A DNA stretch of 8,038 nucleotides from Synergistaceae bacterium (GCA_031264605.1 JAISDQ010000099.1:1-8038), one strand, 5' to 3'. Shown: positions 1-5,761, numbered from the stretch's first letter. Notes: generated by a model from the sequence alone, not told the origin. A program made the numbers and translations.

Positions 1-204
1 TACAAAGCGCGTAAAATCGCGTTCAAACTTGGTACCGGCGATTACAACGGCGCGAAGGAAATCACGAAAACTTTCAGCCTTGCCGGTGTGCGCGGCGCGG
101 CAGGAGCCGACGCAATCGCAAGCGTCGTTCTGGCGCTCGATGGTTTGCTGGAATACGAACTGAACGAAACCACCGTTCAGGACACCGACACGTTAGTCAT
201 ATAA
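1..204 (+). CDS. DUF1659-like small protein, 3' part only
   Basis: The frame is open from base 1 and ends at TAA 202-204, leaving 67 residues; the start lies outside the window. The C-terminal pattern fits the DUF1659 family: a KTFSLAGV segment, then an alanine-rich helix (ASVVLALDGLLEYEL), then a closing strand ending TDTLVI. Members are usually only about 70-75 residues long, so very little is missing. The family's function is not established. In Firmicutes and related phyla these genes commonly sit directly before a DUF2922 gene, as here, with a 28-base gap to the next start. The family call rests on recalled family pattern, without a profile search. Confidence 0.7.
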   Translation, partial: YKARKIAFKLGTGDYNGAKEITKTFSLAGVRGAAGADAIASVVLALDGLLEYELNETTVQDTDTLVI

Positions 205-219
205 CGTGTTCTGAAAATT

Positions 220-226
220 GGAGGTG
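220..226 (+). promoter_or_regulatory. Shine-Dalgarno site of the DUF2922-like gene
   Basis: GGAGGTG lies here, with 8 bases between GGAGG and the ATG at 233. It is a near-ideal site and fixes the start of the second small gene, suggesting it is translated independently of the first. Confidence 0.8.
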
Positions 227-232
227 TAATCA

Positions 233-445
233 ATGGCTGTTACCAGAGTTTTGAAAGCGGTGTTCGGCACGTCGGATGATAAAGAGGCGCTTATGACGAT
301 TCCTCATATCAAAGACGACGCCGGACAGTCCGACGTAAAAGAGTTTATGGACAGCGTAATCGCGGCCGACATATTCAACGCTGGCCTTACGTCGAAAATC
401 GGCGCGAAGGTCGTAGAGACCGAAACCACTGTTCTTTTCGGATGA
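233..445 (+). CDS. DUF2922-like small protein
   Basis: This 70-residue protein begins MAVTRVLKAVFGTSDDKEAL and matches the DUF2922 pattern. It has an N-terminal beta strand (RVLKAVFG), a second strand with TIPHIKDD, a helix in which VKEFMDSVIAADIF resembles the family's 'MDxIIAxNVF' stretch, and a C-terminal strand SKIGAKVVETETT. It has no signal peptide or membrane segment and is probably cytoplasmic. The start is fixed by GGAGGTG 8 bases upstream. The gene follows the DUF1659-like gene by 28 bases, and its stop overlaps the ATG of a zinc-ribbon microprotein. The family has no established role. The usual third partner I know from Firmicutes is a small YvrJ-like membrane protein, which is not seen here. 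Confidence 0.8.
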   Translation: MAVTRVLKAVFGTSDDKEALMTIPHIKDDAGQSDVKEFMDSVIAADIFNAGLTSKIGAKVVETETTVLFG

Positions 446-537
446 ACGCTGTTTGTCCTGAGTGCGGCGCGAATATGATAAACGCGGAAGGTTGCGTGAT
501 GTGTCCGTGTTGCGGATATTCGCGCTGTCACGGCTGA
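442..537 (+). CDS. 31-residue zinc-ribbon microprotein
   Basis: This reading frame starts at ATG 442, overlapping the TGA of the DUF2922-like gene (ATGA), and ends at TGA 535-537. The product has seven cysteines in 31 residues: CPECG at positions 5-9, Cys18, Cys21, Cys23, Cys24 and Cys29. The spacing CPxCG-x8-GC-x2-CPxCGYSxC closely resembles the C-terminal zinc ribbon I recall from B12-dependent ribonucleotide reductases (a 'CPxCG...EGC...CPxCGYSKC' pattern). It could therefore bind one zinc ion through two CxxC-type knuckles. No Shine-Dalgarno site precedes it, so translation would depend on coupling to the upstream gene. The density of cysteines and the exact four-base overlap argue that it is real. 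Partner and role are unknown. Confidence 0.7.
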   Translation: MNAVCPECGANMINAEGCVMCPCCGYSRCHG

Positions 538-551
538 ACGTCTCGTAACGT

Positions 552-587
552 GATTACAAAGAAGTAAAATTGCTACGCGTTACGAAC
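552..587 (+). repeat. 36-bp direct repeat, copy 1
   Basis: Bases 552-587 match 1253-1288 with one difference (T555 versus A1256), at an offset of 701. The unit ends in ACGCGTTACGAAC, a 13-mer that also opens the 97-bp repeat and so occurs three times (575, 1151 and 1276), each time directly before a hairpin. Here TCGTAACG (543-550) also forms an inverted pair with CGTTACGA (578-585). Confidence 0.9.
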
Positions 588-671
588 ATCGGCGTGTCTG
601 TGAAAAGGCACGCCGATACGTTTTTAGACAGCTCGTTAAGCACGAATATTTTTTAAAACTTCGTATGCGTA
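575..671 (+). repeat. 97-bp direct repeat, copy 1 (contains terminator)
   Basis: Bases 575-671 match 1151-1247 at a constant offset of 576, with 7 differences (at 627, 635, 636, 643, 652, 659 and 661). The first 52 bases, including the whole hairpin and T-run, are identical. All differences fall in the AT-rich tail, and most are transitions. The other copy flanks the far side of the small membrane-protein gene. Confidence 0.9.
588..625 (+). terminator. Intrinsic terminator of the DUF1659/DUF2922/zinc-ribbon operon
   Basis: ATCGGCGTG (588-596) pairs perfectly with CACGCCGAT (609-617). Two more pairs, T-G and C-G, are possible inside, leaving a loop of TGTGAAAA. ACG and a run of five T follow. 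It lies 50 bases after the last stop codon and is copied exactly at 1164-1201. Confidence 0.85.
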
Positions 672-703
672 AGCCATCCATTGGTTATCATTTGTTATAG
701 CTT

Positions 704-1045
704 CTACGAACCGGTGGATAATCTGTTATGATATTTTCGTGATGTTTCCAAGTCATTTTCTATTTTTTTTCGCTCTTCTGAATCTTTCGGTGTAGTAGAT
801 GCTTTGTATTCAAGGTAATAGATTTCATCAAGGACTCTAAGTTTTTCGCGCTCTCTGTCTTCGCCATGTAACGTGAAATCGTTAAAGTTTCTTCTTGGAT
901 GTTTATATTCACTTTTAGCGTCCCAATCTGTGCTGAATACAACCCAGAGTAAAAAAATTGCTATTACTATCCAGGTTAGACTAAAGCCGAAAGCTTCGTA
1001 TATTGTGTGCAAAAACGTTATGGTAATAAACAACGCAATGAACAT
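704..1045 (-). CDS. Small two-helix membrane protein of unknown function
   Basis: I do not recognise this 113-residue protein. Residues 2-21 and 22-38 are strongly hydrophobic (FIALFITITFLHTIYEAF and LTWIVIAIFLLWVVF) and look like a short membrane hairpin. The rest is charged and probably cytoplasmic. From about residue 60 (REREKLRVLDEIYYLEYKAS, then EERKKIENDLETSRKYHNRL) it is likely helical and possibly coiled coil. The start is well supported: AAAGGAGGTG at 1063-1054 lies 10 bases before the ATG. The gene is markedly AT-rich beside its GC-rich neighbours and uses many AAA, ATT and TTT codons, which suggests acquisition from elsewhere. It lies between copies of direct repeats. I see no T-run terminator downstream on its strand. 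Confidence 0.75.
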   Translation of the reverse strand: MFIALFITITFLHTIYEAFGFSLTWIVIAIFLLWVVFSTDWDAKSEYKHPRRNFNDFTLHGEDREREKLRVLDEIYYLEYKASTTPKDSEERKKIENDLETSRKYHNRLSTGS

Positions 1046-1053
1046 TTTTATAG

Positions 1054-1063
1054 CACCTCCTTT
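1054..1063 (-). promoter_or_regulatory. Strong Shine-Dalgarno site of the membrane-protein gene
   Basis: On the - strand this reads AAAGGAGGTG, nearly a full complement of the 16S rRNA tail, 10 bases before the ATG at 1045. It is the main reason for accepting an otherwise unrecognised AT-rich gene. Confidence 0.8.
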
Positions 1064-1140
1064 GTTTATATGAAACCTTCTTAATTTTTTGCTACTCGAA
1101 CGGCTATGCTAATGTGATGTTTGGTGTTGTTGATAGAGTA

Positions 1141-1146
1141 ATTATA
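1141..1146 (-). promoter_or_regulatory. Possible -10 box for the membrane-protein gene
   Basis: The - strand reads a perfect TATAAT, about 95 bases before the start codon. No good TTGACA-like -35 lies 16-18 bases upstream; that position falls inside the terminator hairpin of repeat copy 2 (GCCGAT). The promoter may be weak, activator-dependent or not real. Confidence 0.35.
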
Positions 1147-1150
1147 CCTC

Positions 1151-1247
1151 ACGCGTTACGAACATCGGCGTGTCTGTGAAAAGGCACGCCGATACGTTTT
1201 TAGTCAGCTCACTAAGCATGAATATTTCTTAAAATTCCGTATGCGTA
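1151..1247 (+). repeat. 97-bp direct repeat, copy 2
   Basis: This is the second copy of the unit at 575-671, in the same orientation. Its hairpin (1164-1172 with 1185-1193, then TTTTT at 1197-1201) is unchanged. No + strand gene of normal appearance ends just before it, so the terminator here has no obvious gene to serve. On the - strand its left end lies just upstream of a TATAAT that could drive the membrane-protein gene. Confidence 0.9.
1164..1201 (+). terminator. Second, identical intrinsic terminator
   Basis: ATCGGCGTG (1164-1172) pairs with CACGCCGAT (1185-1193), followed by ACG and TTTTT. It is identical to 588-625 but has no recognisable + strand gene ahead of it. It would block transcription entering from the left. 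On the - strand it lacks a T-run and would not terminate. Confidence 0.75.
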
Positions 1248-1252
1248 TATAA

Positions 1253-1288
1253 GATAACAAAGAAGTAAAATTGCTACGCGTTACGAAC
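1253..1288 (+). repeat. 36-bp direct repeat, copy 2
   Basis: This copy of 552-587 begins six bases after the end of the second 97-bp copy. It leads into a different hairpin from copy 1 (1293-1320). The two 36-bp copies bound a 701-bp interval, which makes them candidate endpoints of an insertion, duplication or recombination event. Confidence 0.9.
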
Positions 1289-1292
1289 GCGA

Positions 1293-1320
1293 CGGCCTAC
1301 CGGCTCGAATCGGCAGGCCG
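1293..1320. other. Third hairpin, downstream of repeated 36-bp leader
   Basis: CGGCCT (1293-1298) pairs with AGGCCG (1315-1320). After one A-C mismatch, CCG (1300-1302) pairs with CGG (1311-1313). The + strand continues with AACTTTTAAC, a poor T-run, so it is at best a weak terminator. It occupies the same place relative to ACGCGTTACGAAC as the two strong terminators but is unrelated in sequence. Confidence 0.5.
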
Positions 1321-1347
1321 CCGAACTTTTAACACCGCTTCAATCAG

Positions 1348-1365
1348 CGCCGCGTGTTCGCGGCG
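1348..1365. other. Perfect GC hairpin
   Basis: CGCCGCG (1348-1354) and CGCGGCG (1359-1365) are perfect complements around a TGTT loop. No T-run follows on either strand, so it is not a standard terminator. It lies within the tract downstream of the leftward promoter at 1452-1480 and could be RNA structure or simply part of an eroded GC-rich gene. Confidence 0.5.
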
Positions 1366-1451
1366 AGCGGCGGCGCGTTCCGCGTAAGTTGGCCGTTCAT
1401 CGCCGCGCCCCGCCCGCTTCTTTCTCCCTGTGTTCGCTATAGCGTAAACCC

Positions 1452-1480
1452 ATTATAACCCATTTTCCCGAACGGTGTAA
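1452..1480 (-). promoter_or_regulatory. Leftward sigma-70-like promoter with no clear gene
   Basis: On the - strand, TTACAC (1480-1475) and TATAAT (1457-1452) are separated by 17 bases. Transcription would start near 1445 and run left through the GC-rich tract and hairpins toward 1290. The only frame of any length downstream, from about 1450 to the TAG at 1297, has a protein-like composition (for example YAERAAARREHAALIEAVLK) but no usable start codon. The transcript could be a non-coding RNA or the remains of a lost gene. Confidence 0.4.
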
Positions 1481-1498
1481 CTATGTTGGGACAAATAA

Positions 1499-1690
1499 AT
1501 TGGTTTAGGAGGAAAATTCATTATAACAATTGCCTATAACAACCGAATTTTTCCATCTGTACATTTCAATATAACACGCCGCTCAACCTCAGTTCCCTTG
1601 AACATTTTTTTTACGCCTGCTGATGTAATATGTGTCTTGGGCCATTATGGTTTAAAAATGATACAGCGCTTTTCAAAAAAAGCCTTTTAG
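1499..1690 (+). other. AT-rich open frame with strong ribosome site but no normal start
   Basis: This frame is open from after TAA 1496-1498 to TAG 1688-1690. It contains AGGAGG at 1507-1512, and seven bases later the in-frame codon at 1520 is ATT, giving 56 codons (IITIAYNNRIF to MIQRFSKKAF). ATT starts are very rare. The likelier readings are a decayed small gene whose ATG was lost, or chance. I recognise no family. The rest of 1290-1750 shows no other supportable gene. Confidence 0.2.
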
Positions 1691-1752
1691 ATATCCTTAT
1701 GCCTTTACTCCTACTGAATAATCACAAAACGTTTTAGACGATTTCACCGCTA

Positions 1753-1782
1753 TTGTCATGTCCGTTCGCCGTGCATTATAAT
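1753..1782 (+). promoter_or_regulatory. Sigma-70-like promoter of leuS
   Basis: TTGTCA (1753-1758) and a perfect TATAAT (1777-1782) are 18 bases apart. Transcription would begin around 1789-1790, which rules out the in-frame TTG at 1785 as the leuS start and favours an ATG further in. I see no T-box (no AGGGTGG-type specifier partner) between promoter and gene, so leucine-responsive antitermination is not indicated. Confidence 0.6.
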
Positions 1783-1835
1783 CATTGACCGGATGGTTTA
1801 AGAAAGAACGCGACATCATGGAGGCGAGTGCGGGG

Positions 1836-4334
1836 ATGGCTTATGACGCTGGCGCCATAGAACCCAAGTGGCGGAAGATTTGGGAGGAGCGCCGCGCGTT
1901 CGAAACGGAACGCGACGAATCTCTTCCGAAGTTTTATTGTCTTGAAATGTTTCCTTACCCGAGCGGGGCGCTTCACATGGGGCACCTGCGCAATTATTCG
2001 ATAGGGGACCTCATCGCGAGATTTCTGCGCATGAACGGTTACAACGTCGTGCATCCGATAGGGTTCGACTCGTTCGGCATGCCCGCGGAGAACGCGGCCA
2101 TCAAGATGAAGACCCATCCCGCCGAATGGACGCTGTCCAACATAGACCGGGCGATCGAACAGCTCAAATCCATGGGATGCAGCTACGACTGGCGAAGGCT
2201 TGTCAAAACGTGCCTGCCCGACTATTACAGATGGAGCCAGTGGTTTTTCCTCAGGATGTACGAACGGGGGCTCGCGTACCGCAAGTACGCGCCGGTCAAC
2301 TGGTGCGAGACCTGCGGCACCGTTCTGGCGAACGAACAGGTCATAGGCGACGGGGTTTGCTGGAGATGCGATACACCGGTGGTGAAAAAAGGCCTCGAAC
2401 AATGGTTCCTGCGGATAACCGACTACGCGCAGGAATTGCTGGACTGCCTCGACGGCCTCACCGGCTGGCCCGAACGCGTGCTCGCCATGCAGCGGAACTG
2501 GATTGGCCGTTCCGAGGGAGTCCGCTTCAACATCGCGATAGCCGATACCGATCTTTCAATAGAAGCCTTCACCACGAGAATAGACACGATATACGGCATC
2601 ACGTTCGTCGCCATAGCGGCCGAGCATCCCATGGCGAACACGCTCGCCGGGCGTTCGGCGGAGGCGAAGCGGGACGAAATTTTGGACTTCGCGCGCCGCA
2701 TGTCCTCGCGCAGCGCCATAGAGCGCACCGCCGTCGGAGGCGACAAGATGGGGCTCGACACCGGATTTAAGGCGATAAATCCGGTGAACGGCAAGCTCGT
2801 TCCGATATGGATAGCCGACTATATTCTGATGGAGTACGGGACGGGCGCCATAATGGGCGTTCCTGCGCACGACCAGCGCGACTTCGACTTCGTCAGGAAA
2901 TACGGCCTCGGCGTCATCCCGGTCGTAAGGGTAGCGGGCGAGCCGATACCCGACCCGGAAAAGATGAAAAGCGCCACGGAGGCCGACGGGATATCCTGCA
3001 ATTCGGATGAGTTCGACGGACTGCCCACGCCGGAGGCCATAAGGAAGATAGCTGAGCGGTTCGAGGAGCGCGGATGGGGCAAACGCGAGACGCAGTACCG
3101 TCTGCGCGACTGGCTCATCAGCCGCCAGCGTTACTGGGGCACGCCCATCCCCATGGTATACTGCGACCAGTGCGGCCTGGTTCCGATACCCGAGAGCGAC
3201 CTGCCCGTGGAACTGCCGCTCGACGCGGTCGTTCCTCCAAACGGAGGGAACGCTCTGCTCGGCTGTCCCGACTGGATAAACACGAAATGCCCCAAGTGCG
3301 GCGGCCCCGCGAGACGCGAGACCGACACCATGGACACTTTTATCTGTTCGTCGTGGTATTTCTTCCGCTATCTGTCGCCCGGTTTCGCCGAAGGGCCCTT
3401 CAAACCCGAGGACTCGAAATACTGGATGCCCGTCGACCTTTACATAGGCGGCATCGAGCACGCCTGCCTGCATCTCATATACGCCCGGTTTTTCACAAAG
3501 GTACTGTCGGACCTCGGGCTGGCTTCGCCCGATTTGAGAGAACCCTTCACCGGTCTCCTGACGCAGGGGATGGTGATAAAGGACGGGGCGAAGATGTCGA
3601 AATCCCTGGGAAACGTCGTCGACCCCGACGAGATTATAAAAAAGTACGGGGCCGATACCGCGCGGCTTTTCATACTCTTCGCCTCGCCGCCCGACAAGAG
3701 CCTCGACTGGTCGGACAAAGGGGTGGACGGCGCGCACAGGTTCCTGGGCAGGGTATTCAGGCTCGTCGAAGACAACCTGCCCGCTCTCTCGTCGGCTTCC
3801 GCGGCCAAAATCCCGATGAGGGACATAAAAGACCCGAAGCGCCGCGGCTTGAAAAGGCTCATTCACTCGACGGTAGACAGAGTGACGAGGGACATACGCG
3901 ACGAAAAACAGCTCAATACCGCGGTGGCCCGGCTCATGGAACTGTGCAACGGCCTTTCGGCGTTCTCTCCGTCGGACCGGGACGGGGCGTGTCTTTTCCG
4001 CGAAGGCGTGGAAACGCTGCTGCTCTGCCTGTCTCCGTTCTGCCCTCACGTTTGCGAGGAGCTTTGGGAGATGCTGGGGCACGGCGATATGCTCGCCCAC
4101 GCTAAATGGCCGGCCGCCGAGACGGAGGCGCTCGCGGCGGATTCCGTGACCGTAGTTCTCCAGATAAACGGAAAAGTGCGCGAACAGTACAGCGTCGAGC
4201 CGGGCCTTTCGAGGGAGGCGCTCGCGGAACGCGTCATGTCTGAGGAATCTGCCAGACGCAGGATTGACGGGCTGGAGGTAGTCAAGGTGATAGCGGTGCC
4301 GGATAAACTGGTGAACGTGGTGGTCAAGGGATGA
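1836..4334 (+). CDS. leuS: Leucyl-tRNA synthetase
   Basis: This class I aminoacyl-tRNA synthetase charges tRNA(Leu) with leucine in the cytoplasm. Counting from ATG 1836 it has 832 residues, a normal bacterial length. The ATP-binding HMGH signature is at 47-50 (PYPSGALHMGHLRNYSIGD) and KMSKS at 586-590. The editing domain has the threonine-rich TTRIDTIYG at 246-254 and GVPAHDQRDF, whose Asp346 should be the conserved editing residue. CETC/CWRC and CDQC/CPKC pairs suggest bound zinc. The C-terminus ends in the usual beta-rich tRNA-contact domain (VLQINGKVREQY...VVNVVVKG-like). I chose ATG 1836 because GGAGG lies 11 bases upstream and the product begins MAYDAGAIEPKW, as in the family. ATG 1818 is possible but has a weaker site, and TTG 1785 precedes the likely transcript start. 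holA follows after 1 base. Confidence 0.96.
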   Translation: MAYDAGAIEPKWRKIWEERRAFETERDESLPKFYCLEMFPYPSGALHMGHLRNYSIGDLIARFLRMNGYNVVHPIGFDSFGMPAENAAIKMKTHPAEWTLSNIDRAIEQLKSMGCSYDWRRLVKTCLPDYYRWSQWFFLRMYERGLAYRKYAPVNWCETCGTVLANEQVIGDGVCWRCDTPVVKKGLEQWFLRITDYAQELLDCLDGLTGWPERVLAMQRNWIGRSEGVRFNIAIADTDLSIEAFTTRIDTIYGITFVAIAAEHPMANTLAGRSAEAKRDEILDFARRMSSRSAIERTAVGGDKMGLDTGFKAINPVNGKLVPIWIADYILMEYGTGAIMGVPAHDQRDFDFVRKYGLGVIPVVRVAGEPIPDPEKMKSATEADGISCNSDEFDGLPTPEAIRKIAERFEERGWGKRETQYRLRDWLISRQRYWGTPIPMVYCDQCGLVPIPESDLPVELPLDAVVPPNGGNALLGCPDWINTKCPKCGGPARRETDTMDTFICSSWYFFRYLSPGFAEGPFKPEDSKYWMPVDLYIGGIEHACLHLIYARFFTKVLSDLGLASPDLREPFTGLLTQGMVIKDGAKMSKSLGNVVDPDEIIKKYGADTARLFILFASPPDKSLDWSDKGVDGAHRFLGRVFRLVEDNLPALSSASAAKIPMRDIKDPKRRGLKRLIHSTVDRVTRDIRDEKQLNTAVARLMELCNGLSAFSPSDRDGACLFREGVETLLLCLSPFCPHVCEELWEMLGHGDMLAHAKWPAAETEALAADSVTVVLQINGKVREQYSVEPGLSREALAERVMSEESARRRIDGLEVVKVIAVPDKLVNVVVKG

Positions 4335-4335
4335 T

Positions 4336-5274
4336 ATGCCTCATCTGCACGTAGTTTCCGGTTCGGGGGCCGCCGCGCGCCGGCTTCTCGCCGAAGTGAC
4401 GGCCGGCCTTGAGGCCAAGGGATACGGGGATGTCCGGCGGCAGGAGGCTAGCGACTGGGGCACGCTTTTGACGGAAAATTCCTGCCGCGGGCTGTTCGAA
4501 GACAATAGCCTGATTATCGTCGAGGAAGCCGAAAAACTTGGCCCCCTCCCCAAGAAATTCGCCCCGATGCTGGAAGGTCCGGACGCTTCGGCCTATATAC
4601 TGCTGGCGTGCAAGTCGGAAAACGCCTCGATAATACCCAAGGAACTGGCCGGAAAATGCTCTTTTTCGAAGAACGCCTCGCCGCCGCCCTGGTCGCGAGA
4701 ACGCGACGAATTGATTTTGGAAGCCGCCAGAAACCTGGGAATAGGCGTTTCGAAACCGGCCGTCCTGTTGATGAAGGAACTGTTCGAGGACATGGGGGAG
4801 TTGGCGTCCGAGTCCGAAAAAGTCGCGTCGTTCTGCTCGATTTTGGGGCGGAAAGAAATTTCGGCCTCCGCCGTAGGGGACTATTGCCTCTCCGACGGCA
4901 GCAGGAGCCTGCTCAAGCTCCTGGACGCGCTCTGTTCGGCGCGAGGCGCGGATTCGATGGAGGCCCTGTCGGAACTGGCCCTCCGCTCGGAGTTGACGCC
5001 GCTTTTGTCGGCTTTGCACAACAGATTTCGCGTTGCCATGTACTTCGCGCTGTACCCAAAAGAGGCGGCCGTTTTTTCACGCGCCCTGGGGACGAGGGAT
5101 TACGCGGCGCGTCACGCGGAGACGGCGGCAAAAAAATACGGCGCCGCGCGTTTGAGAGATTTCGTGACTGGCCTCATACGCATGACGTCGAACGAACGCT
5201 CCGGGCAAAGCGCGGGATGGTTCGATCTGGAGGTGCTGGTGATCGACCTTCTGAGCGGCGCGGGCGGCTTATGA
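4336..5274 (+). CDS. holA: DNA polymerase III delta subunit
   Basis: This 312-residue protein resembles the clamp-loader delta subunit, which opens the beta sliding clamp and loads it onto primed DNA during replication. Supporting features in order are: an N-terminal domain without a Walker A loop, as expected for delta; LFEDNSLIIVEEAEKL at about 54-69, matching the family's 'LFxxxRLVVVE' strand; a middle domain with ELASESEKVASFC at about 155-167; and a helical collar domain with SLLKLLDALCSARGADSMEAL followed by LLSALHNRFRVAMYF. The gene starts 2 bases after the leuS stop codon, with AAGGGA at 4326-4331 as ribosome site, so it is probably co-transcribed and translationally coupled. Delta sequences diverge strongly, but length, motifs and the place beside rpsT agree with holA. 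Confidence 0.85.
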   Translation: MPHLHVVSGSGAAARRLLAEVTAGLEAKGYGDVRRQEASDWGTLLTENSCRGLFEDNSLIIVEEAEKLGPLPKKFAPMLEGPDASAYILLACKSENASIIPKELAGKCSFSKNASPPPWSRERDELILEAARNLGIGVSKPAVLLMKELFEDMGELASESEKVASFCSILGRKEISASAVGDYCLSDGSRSLLKLLDALCSARGADSMEALSELALRSELTPLLSALHNRFRVAMYFALYPKEAAVFSRALGTRDYAARHAETAAKKYGAARLRDFVTGLIRMTSNERSGQSAGWFDLEVLVIDLLSGAGGL

Positions 5275-5333
5275 CCGACTCGCGGCCGGCCTTTTCGGCG
5301 TCGTAAATTTTAAGGCCGATCAATTCGCCCGAA

Positions 5334-5387
5334 CGGCATTTTGCCGCTTGAGGACGCGAACACCGCCAGGGTTTAAATCTTTACCCT
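5334..5387 (+). other. Weak hairpins after holA
   Basis: CGGCA-TTT-TGCCG (5334-5346) and an AGGGT/ACCCT pair (around 5368-5386) lie in the 164-base gap between the convergent holA and rpsT genes. Neither is followed by a clear T-run, so I cannot name a definite terminator for leuS-holA. Transcripts may run into the opposed rpsT unit. Confidence 0.3.
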
Positions 5388-5409
5388 TCAGGCTTCTGAA
5401 CGATAAATC

Positions 5410-5433
5410 AAAAAAGGGAGCTTGCGCGCTCCC
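5410..5433 (-). terminator. Intrinsic terminator of rpsT
   Basis: On the - strand, GGGAGC (5433-5428) pairs with GCTCCC (5421-5416) across a six-base loop and is followed by six T (5415-5410). It begins 5 bases after the rpsT stop. On the + strand no T-run follows, so it serves rpsT only. Confidence 0.85.
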
Positions 5434-5438
5434 AGGCG

Positions 5439-5726
5439 TTATTCCGCGTTTTCCGTCCGCACTTTGAGGATGCCGTCAGCCAGCAATGCCATCCGTGATT
5501 TCCTGCGCGCCGCCGTATTGCGGTGAATGACTCCTTTTATCACCGCCTTGTCGAGCGCGCTCGACGCTTGGGACAAAAGATCGGACACGCGTTCGCGCTC
5601 CCCTCCGGAGACCGCCGCCGCGAAGTTCTTCGCCGCGTTTTTGCAGCGCGTCTTCCAGTAACGATTGTAGAGCCTGTTTTTTTCGGCTATTAAAATCCGT
5701 TTCGCAGCCGATTTTTTATTGGCCAC
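5439..5726 (-). CDS. rpsT: 30S ribosomal protein S20
   Basis: S20 is a primary 16S rRNA-binding protein of the small ribosomal subunit. The 95-residue product starts (M)ANKKSAAKRILIAEKNR, the family's usual lysine/arginine-rich N-terminus. It continues as a helical bundle with the conserved KGVIHRNTAARRKSR stretch near the C-terminus. The start is GTG 5726: GGAGG at 5739-5735 leaves exactly 8 bases to it. An upstream in-frame GTG at 5735 overlaps that ribosome site and cannot be used, and TTG 5729 would leave only 5 bases. The gene is a single unit with its own promoter and terminator, facing holA. S20 genes with poor start codons are known to be self-limited at translation, which fits the GTG. 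Confidence 0.95.
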   Translation of the reverse strand: MANKKSAAKRILIAEKNRLYNRYWKTRCKNAAKNFAAAVSGGERERVSDLLSQASSALDKAVIKGVIHRNTAARRKSRMALLADGILKVRTENAE

Positions 5727-5734
5727 CAAATTCA

Positions 5735-5740
5735 CCTCCC
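5735..5740 (-). promoter_or_regulatory. Shine-Dalgarno site that fixes the rpsT GTG start
   Basis: The - strand reads GGGAGG here, 8 bases before GTG 5726. It overlaps the earlier in-frame GTG at 5735-5733, excluding that as a start. Confidence 0.85.
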
Positions 5741-5761
5741 TCTCTAAAACCGAATAATATT

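Noticed and set aside
873..1073. A 66-codon + strand frame opposite the small membrane-protein gene
   Set aside because: The - strand gene has a near-perfect Shine-Dalgarno site and a sensible membrane topology; this frame has neither.
552..1288. A CRISPR array or an insertion sequence
   Set aside because: The repeats are only two copies each at unequal spacing, without regular spacers, and no transposase gene or terminal inverted repeats are present.
1484..1540. An 18-codon frame starting ATGTTGGGACAA
   Set aside because: It has no ribosome site and is too short to support; the nearby AGGAGG lies inside it.
1290..1835. A T-box leader upstream of leuS
   Set aside because: No T-box sequence or antiterminator/terminator pair is visible, and the likely promoter lies only about 50 bases before the start codon.
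2568..2594. TTRIDTIYG instead of the commoner TTRPDT in the LeuS editing domain, considered as a lost editing site
   Set aside because: The threonines, arginine and aspartate are kept, and the later HDQRDF aspartate is present, so editing is probably intact.
2556..4100. A 514-codon open frame on the - strand inside leuS, and several other long frames there
   Set aside because: GC-rich codon bias keeps opposite frames open. The composition is arginine- and alanine-rich with no motif, while leuS on the + strand has every expected signature.
4608..5306. A 232-codon + strand frame overlapping holA
   Set aside because: It is a shifted shadow of holA, extremely rich in arginine and glycine, with no domain pattern and no ribosome site.
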